A stretch of DNA of 64,000 bases from an uncultured Phycisphaerae bacterium (GTDB taxonomy: Bacteria; Planctomycetota; Phycisphaerae; Sedimentisphaerales; Anaerohalosphaeraceae): positions 62,001 to 126,000 of the forward strand of contig CALEDR010000002.1 in the NCBI GenBank assembly GCA_937949545.1. The letters are read 5' to 3'. The position numbers and the translations under genes were made by a program. Of the stretch, positions 8,872 to 17,747 are shown piece after piece. The notes under the pieces were generated by a model. It was not told the origin of the DNA, ran no database searches, and was given only the letters and a program-made list of their open reading frames with translations. Each line of letters begins with the position of its first letter. Position 1 is the stretch's first letter.

Positions 8872-9726
8872 GTGAAGATTAAGGTCCTTTGTATAGGGGA
8901 TATTGTGGGCCGTCCCGGCCGGCGGATTTTATCTTCTCAGCTTCCTGCTTTGGTGCGGGCGCATCAGGTGGATGCGGTGATTGCCAATGCGGAGAATGCG
9001 GCGGGCGGTTCGGGGCTGACTCCTCAGATTTATGAGAAATTAGGACGGTATGGGGTGCATCTGATTACGTTGGGTGACCACTGTTATCGGAAGAAGGAGA
9101 TTTTGCCGATTTTGGAAAGCGGAGGCAACATTGTCCGTCCGGCCAATCTTTCGCCGGCCTCGGCGGGGAAGGATTTTGCGGTGTACCAGACATCCAAAGG
9201 CATCTGCATTGGGGTCGTAACTTTGATTGGGCGGATTTTTATGAAGCCGGCGGATTGTCCGTACGCGAAGATTGATTCCCTTCTGCCGCGTTTGGCTCAG
9301 CAGGCGGAGGTGATTTTTGTGGAGATGCATGCGGAGGCCACCAGTGAGAAGGCGGCGATGGCATATTATCTGGACAGCAAGGTCAGCTGTGTGTTTGGTA
9401 CGCATACGCATGTGATGACGGCGGATGAGCGGATTCTGCCGGGCGGGACGGCGTTTATTACAGATATCGGGATGACGGGATCGCATGATTCCGTTTTGGG
9501 CCGCAAGAGTGAATGTGTCATTCGGGCGTTTCGTACCCAGATGCCGTATCCGTTTGAACTGGCCGTCGGAGATGTGCGGATGAGCGGGATTCTGGTGACG
9601 GTGGACAGCCATACCCGACGAGCGGAGTCCATAGAACGGATTCAGGTTCGGGAAGAGACGGCCGACGAGATGACGTACGACAGCGATGACGGCAAACCGG
9701 ATTCGTCGAACGGATTTATGAGTTAG
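8872..9726 (+). CDS. ymdB: YmdB-type metallophosphoesterase (TIGR00282)
   Basis: Calcineurin-like dinuclear-metal phosphoesterase; family members hydrolyse 2',3'-cyclic nucleotides and some cAMP. The metal-binding motifs are GDIVGRPGR, NAENAAGGSG, TLGDHCYRK, EMHAEATSEK and FGTHTHVMTAD. The length of 284 residues is slightly longer than usual because of an acidic C-terminal tail (DEMTYDSDDGKPD). I chose GTG 8872 because the family starts at KIKVLCIGDIVG and a GAAAGTGAG stretch precedes it. ATG 8812, overlapping the rny stop, would add 20 residues with no family match. Directly downstream of rny, so probably one transcript. Confidence 0.92.
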   Translation: MKIKVLCIGDIVGRPGRRILSSQLPALVRAHQVDAVIANAENAAGGSGLTPQIYEKLGRYGVHLITLGDHCYRKKEILPILESGGNIVRPANLSPASAGKDFAVYQTSKGICIGVVTLIGRIFMKPADCPYAKIDSLLPRLAQQAEVIFVEMHAEATSEKAAMAYYLDSKVSCVFGTHTHVMTADERILPGGTAFITDIGMTGSHDSVLGRKSECVIRAFRTQMPYPFELAVGDVRMSGILVTVDSHTRRAESIERIQVREETADEMTYDSDDGKPDSSNGFMS

Positions 9727-9794
9727 CCAGAAGGAGAAGGCAAGTTTCTTGAGGGATTTCTCGTCGAACGAGGCCGATCGGAAAATCTTCCCGG

Positions 9795-12700
9795 TCAAGA
9801 GGTGCGTTGTTTTTTGTAATTTTCTGCCAGTTGACGGAGTTTGAGGAGATCGGTTTTGCCGGAACCGAGACGCGGAATCTCGTCGATGGCGATGATATTT
9901 TCGCGTTTGGGCAGATACAGTTTCGGCAGGTCGGTTTCGGCGAGTTTTTCATAAAGGTCTTCAGGATTCACTTTGTCTTTCACATACAGCAGGACGATTT
10001 GCTCGCCTTTTTTCTCATCGGGCAGACTGGTGACGGCGATAACCGGTTCGTTCAGATTCAGCAGTTTTAAGCACGTTTCTTCTATTGTCAGATGCGAGAC
10101 CATTTCGCCGCCGATTTTGCTGAAACGGCTGAGCCGGTCGGTGATGGTGATGAAGCCGTCCCGATCGAGCCAGACAATGTCGCCGGTATTGTACCAGCCG
10201 TTCTGAAGGACTTGAGCGGTTTTTTCAGGCAGGTTCAGATACCCTTTCATTACATTGGGGCCTTTGACCCAAAGCAGCCCGGGCTGTCCAATGGGGACAG
10301 GATGGCCGGTTTCGGGGTGAAGGATTTTGACGGCGATGCCGGGCAGCGGATGTCCGGCGGTGCCGTCTTTGGTGCCGATTTGACGGACGCCGGCGACTTG
10401 GACATCGTGGACATTGATGGCAATCAGCGGGGAACATTCGGTGGTTCCGTAGCCTTCTCGCGGACGGACCCCGAATTTCTTTTCGAATTCGCAAATGAGT
10501 TCAATTTTCAATTTTTCTGCGCCGGCGATGATAAATCGCAGTGTTTTGAAATCGTCTGCTTCACATCGTTTCAGGTAGTTCAGCAGGAACGTGGGGGTGG
10601 CGAACAAAAGGGTGGCGTTTTCGGTGCGGACGGACTGGCCGACGGCTTTGGCGTCGAGGGGATTTGGAACAAAGCAGACCGGCACGCCGGCCAGAATCGG
10701 CAGCCAGAGCGTGCAGGTCAAGCCGAAGGAGTGGAACAGCGGCAGAACGGCACAGAGTTTGTCATGGGGCAGTGTTCGGAAGATCATCAAGGCTCCTTCG
10801 AGGTTGGACAAAATGTTGTGGTGGCTCAAAAGGATGCCTTTGGGTTTGCCGGAGCTGCCGGAGGAAAAGAGGATGACGGCGGTCTGGTCAGGGTCGAAGG
10901 TTTCGGCACAGGCCAGACGGCGGCGCGGACAAAACAGGGCCTTGAGGGCGGCCCGCCGTTTTTGTGCCGGAGTAAATTGAGTCAGAAGGTCTTCGAGGAA
11001 TAACGCACCGGGCAGGTCGGTCGGAGAAACGCTTATCTTTTCAAGAAACAGACGGCTGGTGAGGATGGTCTTCAGGACGGTCTGCTCGATCATAAATTGC
11101 CGGTCGGACGGAGAAACAGCATAGGAGAGGTTGACGGCGGTTTTGTTGAGCAGGGCGACCGCCAGGTTGGCACAGACGGCTCCGACGGAGGGCGGCAGGA
11201 AGATGCCGATGTTGGGCTGGTCGGCGGTGCGGTTTTTCAGATAATCCCGCAAAAGGACGGCAGCAATGAGGGTATTGCCCCACGTGAGCCGTTTGCCGCT
11301 GGTGTCGCTGATAAAGGGCTGTCGGAAGTGTTTGCGGGCGGATCGGATGAAGGTTTCTCCGAGACTGATTCGGCGAGGTTTTTGGCTTTCAAAGTATTCG
11401 CAGGACAATTCTGCGATGGCCTGACGGGCTTCTTCGGCGGATGTATCGGTCGGCAGCGGATTTCCGAAGTGAACCTGGACGGGATAAGGCAGTTTTTTCG
11501 GCCAGGCAGACAGCAGGCGTCCGTGATAATGGCTGAGGATGCTGCCCCACAGTCCTCCCAGATAGGTGGGGATGACGGGGATAGGAAGACCTTCGGCGAT
11601 TTTTTCGAACCCGGGCCGAAAGCAGTTCATCTGGCCGGTGCGGGTAATGCCGCCTTCCGGAAAGACACAGACCAGCTCGCCGTTTTGAAGGGCCCGGCGG
11701 GCTTGCTCAATGGATTCAAAGATTGATTTGGGGGAGTCGGAAGGGCTGACAGGAATTGCTTTCACCAGCCGAAAGAGCCAGTGAAGGCCTTTGTTTTGAT
11801 AAAGAGACTTGTCCATCAGGAAACGGACCGGACGGGGCAGGGAGGCCATCAGAATGACAGCATCGACCCAGGAAACATGATTGGAGACGAGCAGGGCCGG
11901 ACCGGAGGCGGGAATATGTTCGGTGCCGAAAAGGCGGGGGCGGTAAATCAGTCGGGTCAGAACAGCGGCCAGAAATCGAAGGAGCGGATAGGGCAGGCGA
12001 ATGACGGCTCCGACAGCCAGAACCGCTGTTAGGAGTCCGAACAGAAGAAACATCCAGCTGGGACTGATTTTCAGAAAGGTCGTGCAGAGATTGACCAGAA
12101 CGGAAGCGAGCAGGACGCCGAACCAGCTGAGAAAATTGGAAGCGGCCAGCACCTGTCCGCGGATGGCGGCGGGGGCTTTCATCTGGATGAAGGCGTGGAT
12201 GGGAATAATAAAGAGGCCGGCGCCGACTCCGAACAGGAAAGTCAGGGAGAAAATGCCGGGATTTTGAGCAAACATTTCTTTCCAGTTTTGAGGGGAATGG
12301 GAATTGGGATTGACCAGACCGAGGGCAACAGCAGCAGCGGCCATCATCAGGCCCCCGATGGGAACAATCCCCAATTCAATCGAGCGGCCGGACAGTTTGC
12401 CGGACAGATAGGAACCCAGGCCAATGGCCAAAGAAGCCATCACAAACAACAGGGCGCTGAGTTCTTCGTTGGCTTTGCAGATTTCCAGACCGTAAGGGAT
12501 TAAATTGATTTGAGCAAAGGCCCCCAGGAAAAGGAAATAGGCCGCTGCGGCCATGGCAACCAGGAGGCCGGTTTCGGAACGGATGCTCTTTAGGGTCCGC
12601 CCGATGTCTTTGAAAAACAGGAAAGAAGCGTGAACGGTTTTACCACCGGCGGGGGTTTTTTCAATTTGGAGACTGGTGAGAACCCCGACAGCGGCCACCA

Positions 12701-13265
12701 GGATACAGGCGGCATTGGCCAGGGGGTAGTTTCGGTTTGTGGCCAGGACAAGAATGGGGGCGGCGGCGCTGCCGAGGACGATGGCCAGGTAGGTCATGCC
12801 TTCGAGGAATCCGTTGGCCTTGGAGAGCTGGTCAGGGGGGACCAGTTCGGGGATAATGCCGTATTTGGAGGGGCCAAAGAAGGCGCTTTGGGTGCACATC
12901 AGGAAAAGGACACAATAGAGGCCCACAGCGTTTTGGTAGAGGAACATCAGCAGTCCGAGCATCATAATGGCCAATTCAGCGATTTTGGCCAGGACGATGA
13001 TATGACGTTTGCTGAAGCGGTCGGCCAGAATACCGGCGTAGGACGTAAAGAAAAGAAACGGAGTGACAAAAATTCCGGCGGTCCAGGCGCCGATTTGTGC
13101 GGCTTTCTCCTGACCAAACAGTCCAATCAGGAACAGGACCATCAGCCAGCGGTAAAGGTTGTCATTCAGAGCGCCCAGAAACTGGGTGATGTTGTGCCAC
13201 AGAAACGAGCGGCTGAGATGATTGCCGCCGGTTTGGACTGAGATATTTGTTTCCTTCGGTTTCAT
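9795..13265 (-). CDS. MFS transporter - PlsC acyltransferase - acyl ligase fusion (LplT/Aas-like)
   Basis: A 1156-residue three-part protein for lysophospholipid uptake and re-acylation. Residues about 20-425 are an MFS transporter of LplT type. Residues 440-630 are a PlsC-type glycerolipid acyltransferase with the catalytic NHVSWVD (His463, Asp468) and the acceptor motif FPEGGITRTG. Residues 635-1150 are an AMP-forming acyl-ACP/acyl-CoA ligase with the P-loop SSGSSGKPKG near 801-810. Escherichia coli encodes LplT and Aas separately; the single-chain form is found in several other phyla. The start ATG at 13265 follows the alpha/beta hydrolase stop by 31 bases, suggesting cotranscription with it and the radical SAM gene. 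The predicted reaction is flipping lyso-PE inward and acylating it at the membrane. Confidence 0.9.
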   Translation of the reverse strand: MKPKETNISVQTGGNHLSRSFLWHNITQFLGALNDNLYRWLMVLFLIGLFGQEKAAQIGAWTAGIFVTPFLFFTSYAGILADRFSKRHIIVLAKIAELAIMMLGLLMFLYQNAVGLYCVLFLMCTQSAFFGPSKYGIIPELVPPDQLSKANGFLEGMTYLAIVLGSAAAPILVLATNRNYPLANAACILVAAVGVLTSLQIEKTPAGGKTVHASFLFFKDIGRTLKSIRSETGLLVAMAAAAYFLFLGAFAQINLIPYGLEICKANEELSALLFVMASLAIGLGSYLSGKLSGRSIELGIVPIGGLMMAAAAVALGLVNPNSHSPQNWKEMFAQNPGIFSLTFLFGVGAGLFIIPIHAFIQMKAPAAIRGQVLAASNFLSWFGVLLASVLVNLCTTFLKISPSWMFLLFGLLTAVLAVGAVIRLPYPLLRFLAAVLTRLIYRPRLFGTEHIPASGPALLVSNHVSWVDAVILMASLPRPVRFLMDKSLYQNKGLHWLFRLVKAIPVSPSDSPKSIFESIEQARRALQNGELVCVFPEGGITRTGQMNCFRPGFEKIAEGLPIPVIPTYLGGLWGSILSHYHGRLLSAWPKKLPYPVQVHFGNPLPTDTSAEEARQAIAELSCEYFESQKPRRISLGETFIRSARKHFRQPFISDTSGKRLTWGNTLIAAVLLRDYLKNRTADQPNIGIFLPPSVGAVCANLAVALLNKTAVNLSYAVSPSDRQFMIEQTVLKTILTSRLFLEKISVSPTDLPGALFLEDLLTQFTPAQKRRAALKALFCPRRRLACAETFDPDQTAVILFSSGSSGKPKGILLSHHNILSNLEGALMIFRTLPHDKLCAVLPLFHSFGLTCTLWLPILAGVPVCFVPNPLDAKAVGQSVRTENATLLFATPTFLLNYLKRCEADDFKTLRFIIAGAEKLKIELICEFEKKFGVRPREGYGTTECSPLIAINVHDVQVAGVRQIGTKDGTAGHPLPGIAVKILHPETGHPVPIGQPGLLWVKGPNVMKGYLNLPEKTAQVLQNGWYNTGDIVWLDRDGFITITDRLSRFSKIGGEMVSHLTIEETCLKLLNLNEPVIAVTSLPDEKKGEQIVLLYVKDKVNPEDLYEKLAETDLPKLYLPKRENIIAIDEIPRLGSGKTDLLKLRQLAENYKKQRTS

Positions 13266-13296
13266 GGGTTTTCAGTTTTTTGATTGTTCTCCATTC

Positions 13297-14298
13297 TTAA
13301 CTTTTACCGGTTTTTGTGGAAAAAAGAAACGGTTCTTTTCCGGAAAAATAATCGAGAACGGCCCGGATGGCTGTCTGACGATAAGGGCTTGTCTCATTGA
13401 ACAGTTCGTGCCGGGCGCCGGGGAGCATTTGAAGCCGGGCGGCGGGAAATTTCTTTTGGAGGATTTTTAGGTTAAACGGCCAGTCCACCGTTTTATCCTT
13501 TTTCGGTTGAAGGATGAGGATTTCCCGATCGGAAGGCGGCAGGGTTCGAAGCTTGTCATTCCATTCGGAAAGAGCTTTGACCCATTGCAAGGATACGGCT
13601 CGGGCGTGGAGGAAATCCCGGGTTCGATTGAAAGACAGGTATTCGGGATCGGAGGAGTTCTTCCACTGGATACGGGGAATGCGGTCCGTAAAACGGCAGG
13701 CGGCTTTCCAGAGGGGTTTGGAGAGGTTGTAGACGGCCCAGCGGAGAAGGGGGGCGGCCAGAATGACTTGCTGGAGGGATGGAACCGCGCCGGTCAGAAG
13801 GGCATCGGTGAGGACGGCGGCTCCCATGCTGAAGCCAAGGGCGTAATAGGGGCCGTGCAGTCGGGCACGAACTTTTTTGAGAAAATCGGACAAAGCGATG
13901 GTGTACTCTTCAAAATGATTGATTGAGACAGGTGAGCCGGAGGACAGACCGTGACCGGGCCAGTCGAAGAGGGCGACGGCAAAGTGATTTTCAAGCAGGG
14001 CAGAGAGCAGGTGCCGCATCTGACCGCTGTGATTCAGATAGCCGTGAAGCAGAACCACGGCGGCTTCATAAGAGGCAGGCCGATATAGATGACCGGCTAA
14101 CATATAGGGGCCGGACACAAAAGAACCCCAAAAATGCTCAATTGGGGATTTACAATCTAAGCCGTAATGAACAAAGTAAGACTTGGCGGAGTCAGAATAA
14201 TGACGGGGATTCACCTGTTCGAGCGGCTCAGGGACGGGCAGCCGGCCGCTGCTTTTGTTTTTCCGGCTTTCCTTTTCTTTTGGGGTTTGAGGTTTCAT
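13297..14298 (-). CDS. Alpha/beta hydrolase, monoacylglycerol lipase-like
   Basis: A 333-residue serine hydrolase. It shows the oxyanion-side motif LLHGYLNHSG, the nucleophile elbow GFSMGA (serine of the triad), an acid region around LQPKKDKTVDW and the late histidine in PGARHELFNE. The layout resembles lysophospholipase/monoglyceride lipases. The N-terminal 30 residues are a basic, proline-rich tail without signal features, so it is probably cytoplasmic. It sits between a B12-type radical SAM gene and the PlsC-Aas fusion, so a role in glycerolipid turnover is a reasonable inference. The substrate is not determined by the sequence. Confidence 0.85.
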   Translation of the reverse strand: MKPQTPKEKESRKNKSSGRLPVPEPLEQVNPRHYSDSAKSYFVHYGLDCKSPIEHFWGSFVSGPYMLAGHLYRPASYEAAVVLLHGYLNHSGQMRHLLSALLENHFAVALFDWPGHGLSSGSPVSINHFEEYTIALSDFLKKVRARLHGPYYALGFSMGAAVLTDALLTGAVPSLQQVILAAPLLRWAVYNLSKPLWKAACRFTDRIPRIQWKNSSDPEYLSFNRTRDFLHARAVSLQWVKALSEWNDKLRTLPPSDREILILQPKKDKTVDWPFNLKILQKKFPAARLQMLPGARHELFNETSPYRQTAIRAVLDYFSGKEPFLFSTKTGKS

Positions 14299-14349
14299 AG
14301 GAATTTCTGTTTAAGTTTATCTTATTCTATTCAAAGGATTTAGCCGCAT

Positions 14350-15810
14350 TTAAGAATTCTTCGTTTCACGAAGAAAAGGTAAATGGCGAAGATAAGCACA
14401 AGCGAAGCGGTCCAACAGTTTTATCAGAAACAAAGAGCGTGAACGGAAAAGTATTTTAGCTGTATTCGGATTGTCAACAAGGGGAACGGGGTGAATAGCA
14501 GGGTTGTAACCTTTTATTTTGAAAGTGATTACACGACCGAAGTAGGCCCAGTTCAGAACAAAGGGATAAATAAAGTTTTGCAGACCGCCGGGGGCGGCAA
14601 GCCAGCGAAGGGTTCGCCGGAAAATCGGCCAGGGAGAATAAAACTTTCGGATGACCCAGTCGGTGCCGGCCTGCAACTGTTCGGGGGACATAAGTCTCGG
14701 CTGGAAAACGACATGACGATAATCGTAGTGTTCCAAGTTAGAATCAGTAATGCGGGGTTTGATCTCCTCGTACAGAGGGGTTCCTGGCAGAGGGGTGAGG
14801 ATGGAAACCTGGATAGCGTCGATGCCGATGTTTTCCAGTAAGTTCCGTGTTGACTGGAAGATACGGACATCATCGTTGTCGAAGCCGAAGATGATGCCTG
14901 CTTCGACAAAGATGCCGTAACGATGGATGGTTTCCACGGCTTTTTTGTAATGGGAAGGAATGTTAAATCCTTTTTCTGTAAGGGTTAAGGCGGACTGACT
15001 GAAAGATTCCAGGCCGATGAAAAGGCCGACACATCCGGCTTTCTGAAGCCAACACAGGAGTTCCGGGTCATCGGCGATTTCAATAGAGGCCTGGGTAATC
15101 CATTGTTTCTTGAGCGGTGCTAACTCCTTTAAGAGATTGAGGATATATTCGCGGTTCTGGGTGAGGTTGTCGTCCACGAACATAAAGAAACGGGAGGGGA
15201 AAGCGCGGATTTCTGCGATGACTTCCGGGATGGGGCGGCCGTAATGTTGAGATTTATATAAAGTTCCGATAGAGCAGAACTTACAGCGGTTTTGACAGCC
15301 CATCGTGGCATAGGTCGCATAGGTTGTAGAGTATTGTCTTTTGTCGAGGAGATGGCGGGGGAGGGAAGCGGGGACGTGACCGGCAGGATTTCCGTAATAT
15401 CTTTTCTGCAAACGGTTTGCGCGAAGGTCTTCGAGGAGTTTTGGCCAGGCGTCTATGGCGGGGCCGATGACGACGGTGTCGGAATGCTGCAGGGCCAGGT
15501 CGGGATTGAGGGTGGGGAAGAAGCCGCCGAGGGCAACAGGGATGTTATACTTCCTGTAGTGGTCAGCCAGTTCGAAAGCACGAGGGGCAGTGGCTGTCAT
15601 GCAGGTGATTCCGACCAGGTCAAAGTCGGTATCGGGGGGCAAATCGTCGATTTGCTCGTCGATGAGCGTGATTTGAGCGTCATAAGGGCTTAATTTGACG
15701 AGAGTTAAGAGAGAGAGCATGGAGAAGCGGAATGTCCTGCCGTTGAAGAATTTCCTTCTGCCGACCTTGCGCCAGTAGCCCGATGCTGGAGAAATCAGGA
15801 GTATCTTCAT
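14350..15810 (-). CDS. B12-binding-domain radical SAM protein
   Basis: A 486-residue radical SAM enzyme with an N-terminal cobalamin-binding-like Rossmann region (residues 1-150, LLISPASGYW, FDLVGITCMTATAPRAFEL, VALGGFFPTLNP). The [4Fe-4S] site is CQNRCKFCSIG. The core continues with FMFVDDNLTQN and GLESFSQSALTL, and a DUF4070-like C-terminus follows with several hydrophobic segments (LQNFIYPFVLNWAYFG). The canonical DxHxxG cobalamin motif is not evident, so B12 may bind base-off or not at all. Relatives act on lipids, hopanoids and other membrane substrates. Placement upstream of a lipase-like gene and an acyltransferase fusion fits a lipid substrate, by inference only. Confidence 0.85.
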   Translation of the reverse strand: MKILLISPASGYWRKVGRRKFFNGRTFRFSMLSLLTLVKLSPYDAQITLIDEQIDDLPPDTDFDLVGITCMTATAPRAFELADHYRKYNIPVALGGFFPTLNPDLALQHSDTVVIGPAIDAWPKLLEDLRANRLQKRYYGNPAGHVPASLPRHLLDKRQYSTTYATYATMGCQNRCKFCSIGTLYKSQHYGRPIPEVIAEIRAFPSRFFMFVDDNLTQNREYILNLLKELAPLKKQWITQASIEIADDPELLCWLQKAGCVGLFIGLESFSQSALTLTEKGFNIPSHYKKAVETIHRYGIFVEAGIIFGFDNDDVRIFQSTRNLLENIGIDAIQVSILTPLPGTPLYEEIKPRITDSNLEHYDYRHVVFQPRLMSPEQLQAGTDWVIRKFYSPWPIFRRTLRWLAAPGGLQNFIYPFVLNWAYFGRVITFKIKGYNPAIHPVPLVDNPNTAKILFRSRSLFLIKLLDRFACAYLRHLPFLRETKNS

Positions 15811-15985
15811 AAGATTTTGTTCCTTTCTAAACTTTTGTATTTCAATGAGTTATGATTTTCGACGAATTCTGTAGGGTATAATAAGCAAGGAGTGTGCCAA
15901 AGATTGTGCTTTGGCTTAAGTGATTATGAACAAAAAGGATACAGAATTTTCTTCGTGCGGATGATTTTTGTTTTCTGTTTTGTGA

Positions 15986-16014
15986 TTGACAAAAAATGTA
16001 TACACGATATACAT
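15986..16014 (+). promoter_or_regulatory. Promoter with embedded perfect palindrome (autoregulatory site?)
   Basis: TTGACA (15986-15991), 16-base spacer, TATACA (16008-16013). A perfect inverted repeat ATGTATA-CACGA-TATACAT (15996-16014) covers the spacer and the -10, and a third half-like copy ATGTATATG follows at 16018. The placement is that of a repressor operator. The sigma-54 activator gene starts within ten bases of the -10. Confidence 0.62.
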
Positions 16015-16023
16015 AAAATGTAT

Positions 16024-17463
16024 ATGAGGAAATTAATAAATAAAGATAGACAATTCTTTAATCTGGTGACAGAAGCCACCTTTTCGAATCCATTTAGTCC
16101 GGACCGTGAGGCGATCGACCAGCGGATTACGGGTATGGATTCTTCGAAACCGAGGTCGGAGGTTCTGGATGAAGAAATCCGTTTAACCCGTCAGCGGCTG
16201 GCGGATTTGGACCGTGGGAAACGGTGCCGGCTGGAGGATTTTGAGGGGCCGGACCGAGAGCTGATGAAATATGTTTTTTTGTTTGTGATTTATCATCAGT
16301 GGGCGGAGGCGTTTGATAAACTGATTGCCCAGCAGGCGACAGCGGGGGAGCACAATGTAAAGGTTTGGTTTGCGCCGGAGGTTCTCAAGCAGCTGCAGGA
16401 GCGGGGATTCAGCGGGGAGGATTCGGTGCGGTGCCTTTCGATGTTTTATCAGATACGGCGGGCGTATTATCTGATCGGCCGGATGCTGATTGGCCCCAGT
16501 GCGTCGATGCGCCGGCTGCGGATGCATTTGTGGAATCATATTTTCACGCAGGATATTCGTCTGTATGAGCGGTATTTGTGGGACAAGATGGAGGATTTTT
16601 CGACGCTACTGGAAGGGCCGACGGGCAGCGGCAAGGGTGCGGCAGCGGCGGCCATCGGCCGGTCGGGATATATTCCGTTTGATGCGTCGAAGAACTGTTT
16701 TGTGATTCCGTTCACGAAGCTGCTGGTGGAGGTGAATCTGGCGCAGTTTACGCCGACGCTGCTGGAGTCGGAGCTGTTCGGGCATGCCAAGGGGGCGTTT
16801 ACGGGGGCGGTGGCGGATTACGGGGGTGTGCTTTCGCTGTGCGGCCGGCATGGGACGATTTTTCTGGATGAGATTGGAGAGGTTCGGCCGAACGTGCAGG
16901 TGAAGCTCTTGCGGGTTTTGCAGGAGCGTCGGTACTGGCCGGTGGGCAGTCATCAGGAGCGGGTGTTTCCGGGGCGTGTAGTGGGGGCGACGAATCAGCC
17001 GGTGGAGGTGCTGCGTCGTCGGGGTCGGTTTCGGGAGGATTTTTATTATCGGCTGTGTGCGGATGTGATACGGGTTCCGTCGCTGAAGGAGCGGATTGAG
17101 GAAAGCGAGGAGGAGCTGCCGTCGCTGGTTCGTCATTTTGTCGGTCAGATAGTGGGGCAGGCGGATGAGGGGATTTCGGGGCGTGTGCTGGAGGTGATCG
17201 AGCGGCGGCTGGGGCGTGGGTATGGGTGGCCGGGGAATGTTCGGGAGCTGGCGCAGTGCATCCGGCGGGTGGTGCTGCGTGGGGATTATGAGCCGGGGGC
17301 TGTGGGGAAGGCAGGAGAGGCGGGGCGGCCGCTGACGGCGGAGGAGGTGGTGCGGCAGTACTGTCGAGAGCTTTATGCGCGGTACGGCAGCTATGGGGAG
17401 GCGGCGAAGGCGGCGGGACTGGACCGGCGGACGGTCAAACGGTACGTGGAGGGAAGGGAATAG
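16024..17463 (+). CDS. Sigma-54-dependent transcriptional activator with unrecognised N-terminal domain
   Basis: A 479-residue enhancer-binding protein. The AAA+ domain is complete: Walker A EGPTGSGK, the sigma-54 contact loop in ELFGHAKGAFTGAV, Walker B TIFLDEIGE and sensor region RFREDFYYRLCADVI. A Fis-type helix-turn-helix closes the protein (GSYGEAAKAAGLDRRTVKRY). The first 190 residues are not a receiver, GAF or PAS domain that I recognise. They include a FFNLVTEATFSNPFSP segment and a helical sensor-like region. The start is placed at ATG 16024 because a promoter ends at 16013. The frame is open back to 15892, but that part is AT-rich and covers the promoter. The message would be nearly leaderless. 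No sigma-54 target was identified nearby. Confidence 0.85.
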   Translation: MRKLINKDRQFFNLVTEATFSNPFSPDREAIDQRITGMDSSKPRSEVLDEEIRLTRQRLADLDRGKRCRLEDFEGPDRELMKYVFLFVIYHQWAEAFDKLIAQQATAGEHNVKVWFAPEVLKQLQERGFSGEDSVRCLSMFYQIRRAYYLIGRMLIGPSASMRRLRMHLWNHIFTQDIRLYERYLWDKMEDFSTLLEGPTGSGKGAAAAAIGRSGYIPFDASKNCFVIPFTKLLVEVNLAQFTPTLLESELFGHAKGAFTGAVADYGGVLSLCGRHGTIFLDEIGEVRPNVQVKLLRVLQERRYWPVGSHQERVFPGRVVGATNQPVEVLRRRGRFREDFYYRLCADVIRVPSLKERIEESEEELPSLVRHFVGQIVGQADEGISGRVLEVIERRLGRGYGWPGNVRELAQCIRRVVLRGDYEPGAVGKAGEAGRPLTAEEVVRQYCRELYARYGSYGEAAKAAGLDRRTVKRYVEGRE

Positions 17464-17715
17464 AGAATTAAGAAGGAAGAATTAAGAATGAAGAAAGACG
17501 GCCGGAGGGCGGAAGATAAACACCAGCGGCCAGATACCAGACACCAGTAGTGGGGAAATCCGAAGCTCGAAATTCGAAACAGGAAAAATCCTAAACTCTA
17601 AAAAACCGAATCCGAAACAATCTCGAAATTCGAAGCACGAAATCCGAAAAAACCTTAAATTCTAAAACACTCAACTCGAAACAGACTTCAGAGAGAAAGC
17701 GGGGGAAAGGGCAAG
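17464..17715. repeat. Degenerate word-like intergenic repeats
   Basis: A-rich spacer made of short, imperfectly repeated words. First come AGAATTAAGAA-type units (17464-17495), then CCAGATACCAGACACCAG (about 17530-17548). After that come multiple CGAAATTCGAA / CGAAATCCGAA / CTAAACTCTAAAA units (17560-17690). Base composition differs sharply from the GC-rich gene before it. Similar degenerate tracts occur in many environmental planctomycete genomes as far as I recall. No coding frame and no inverted-repeat termini are visible. Confidence 0.7.
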
Positions 17716-17747
17716 ATTTTGCCTTGCTGAACAGGAGGGCTTATCCT

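Noticed and set aside
9795-13265. Three separate genes instead of one fusion
   Set aside because: The frame is open without interruption through all three domains, with natural linkers.
17560-17690. Possible CRISPR array
   Set aside because: Units are short, irregular and degenerate, without constant repeats, unique spacers or cas genes.
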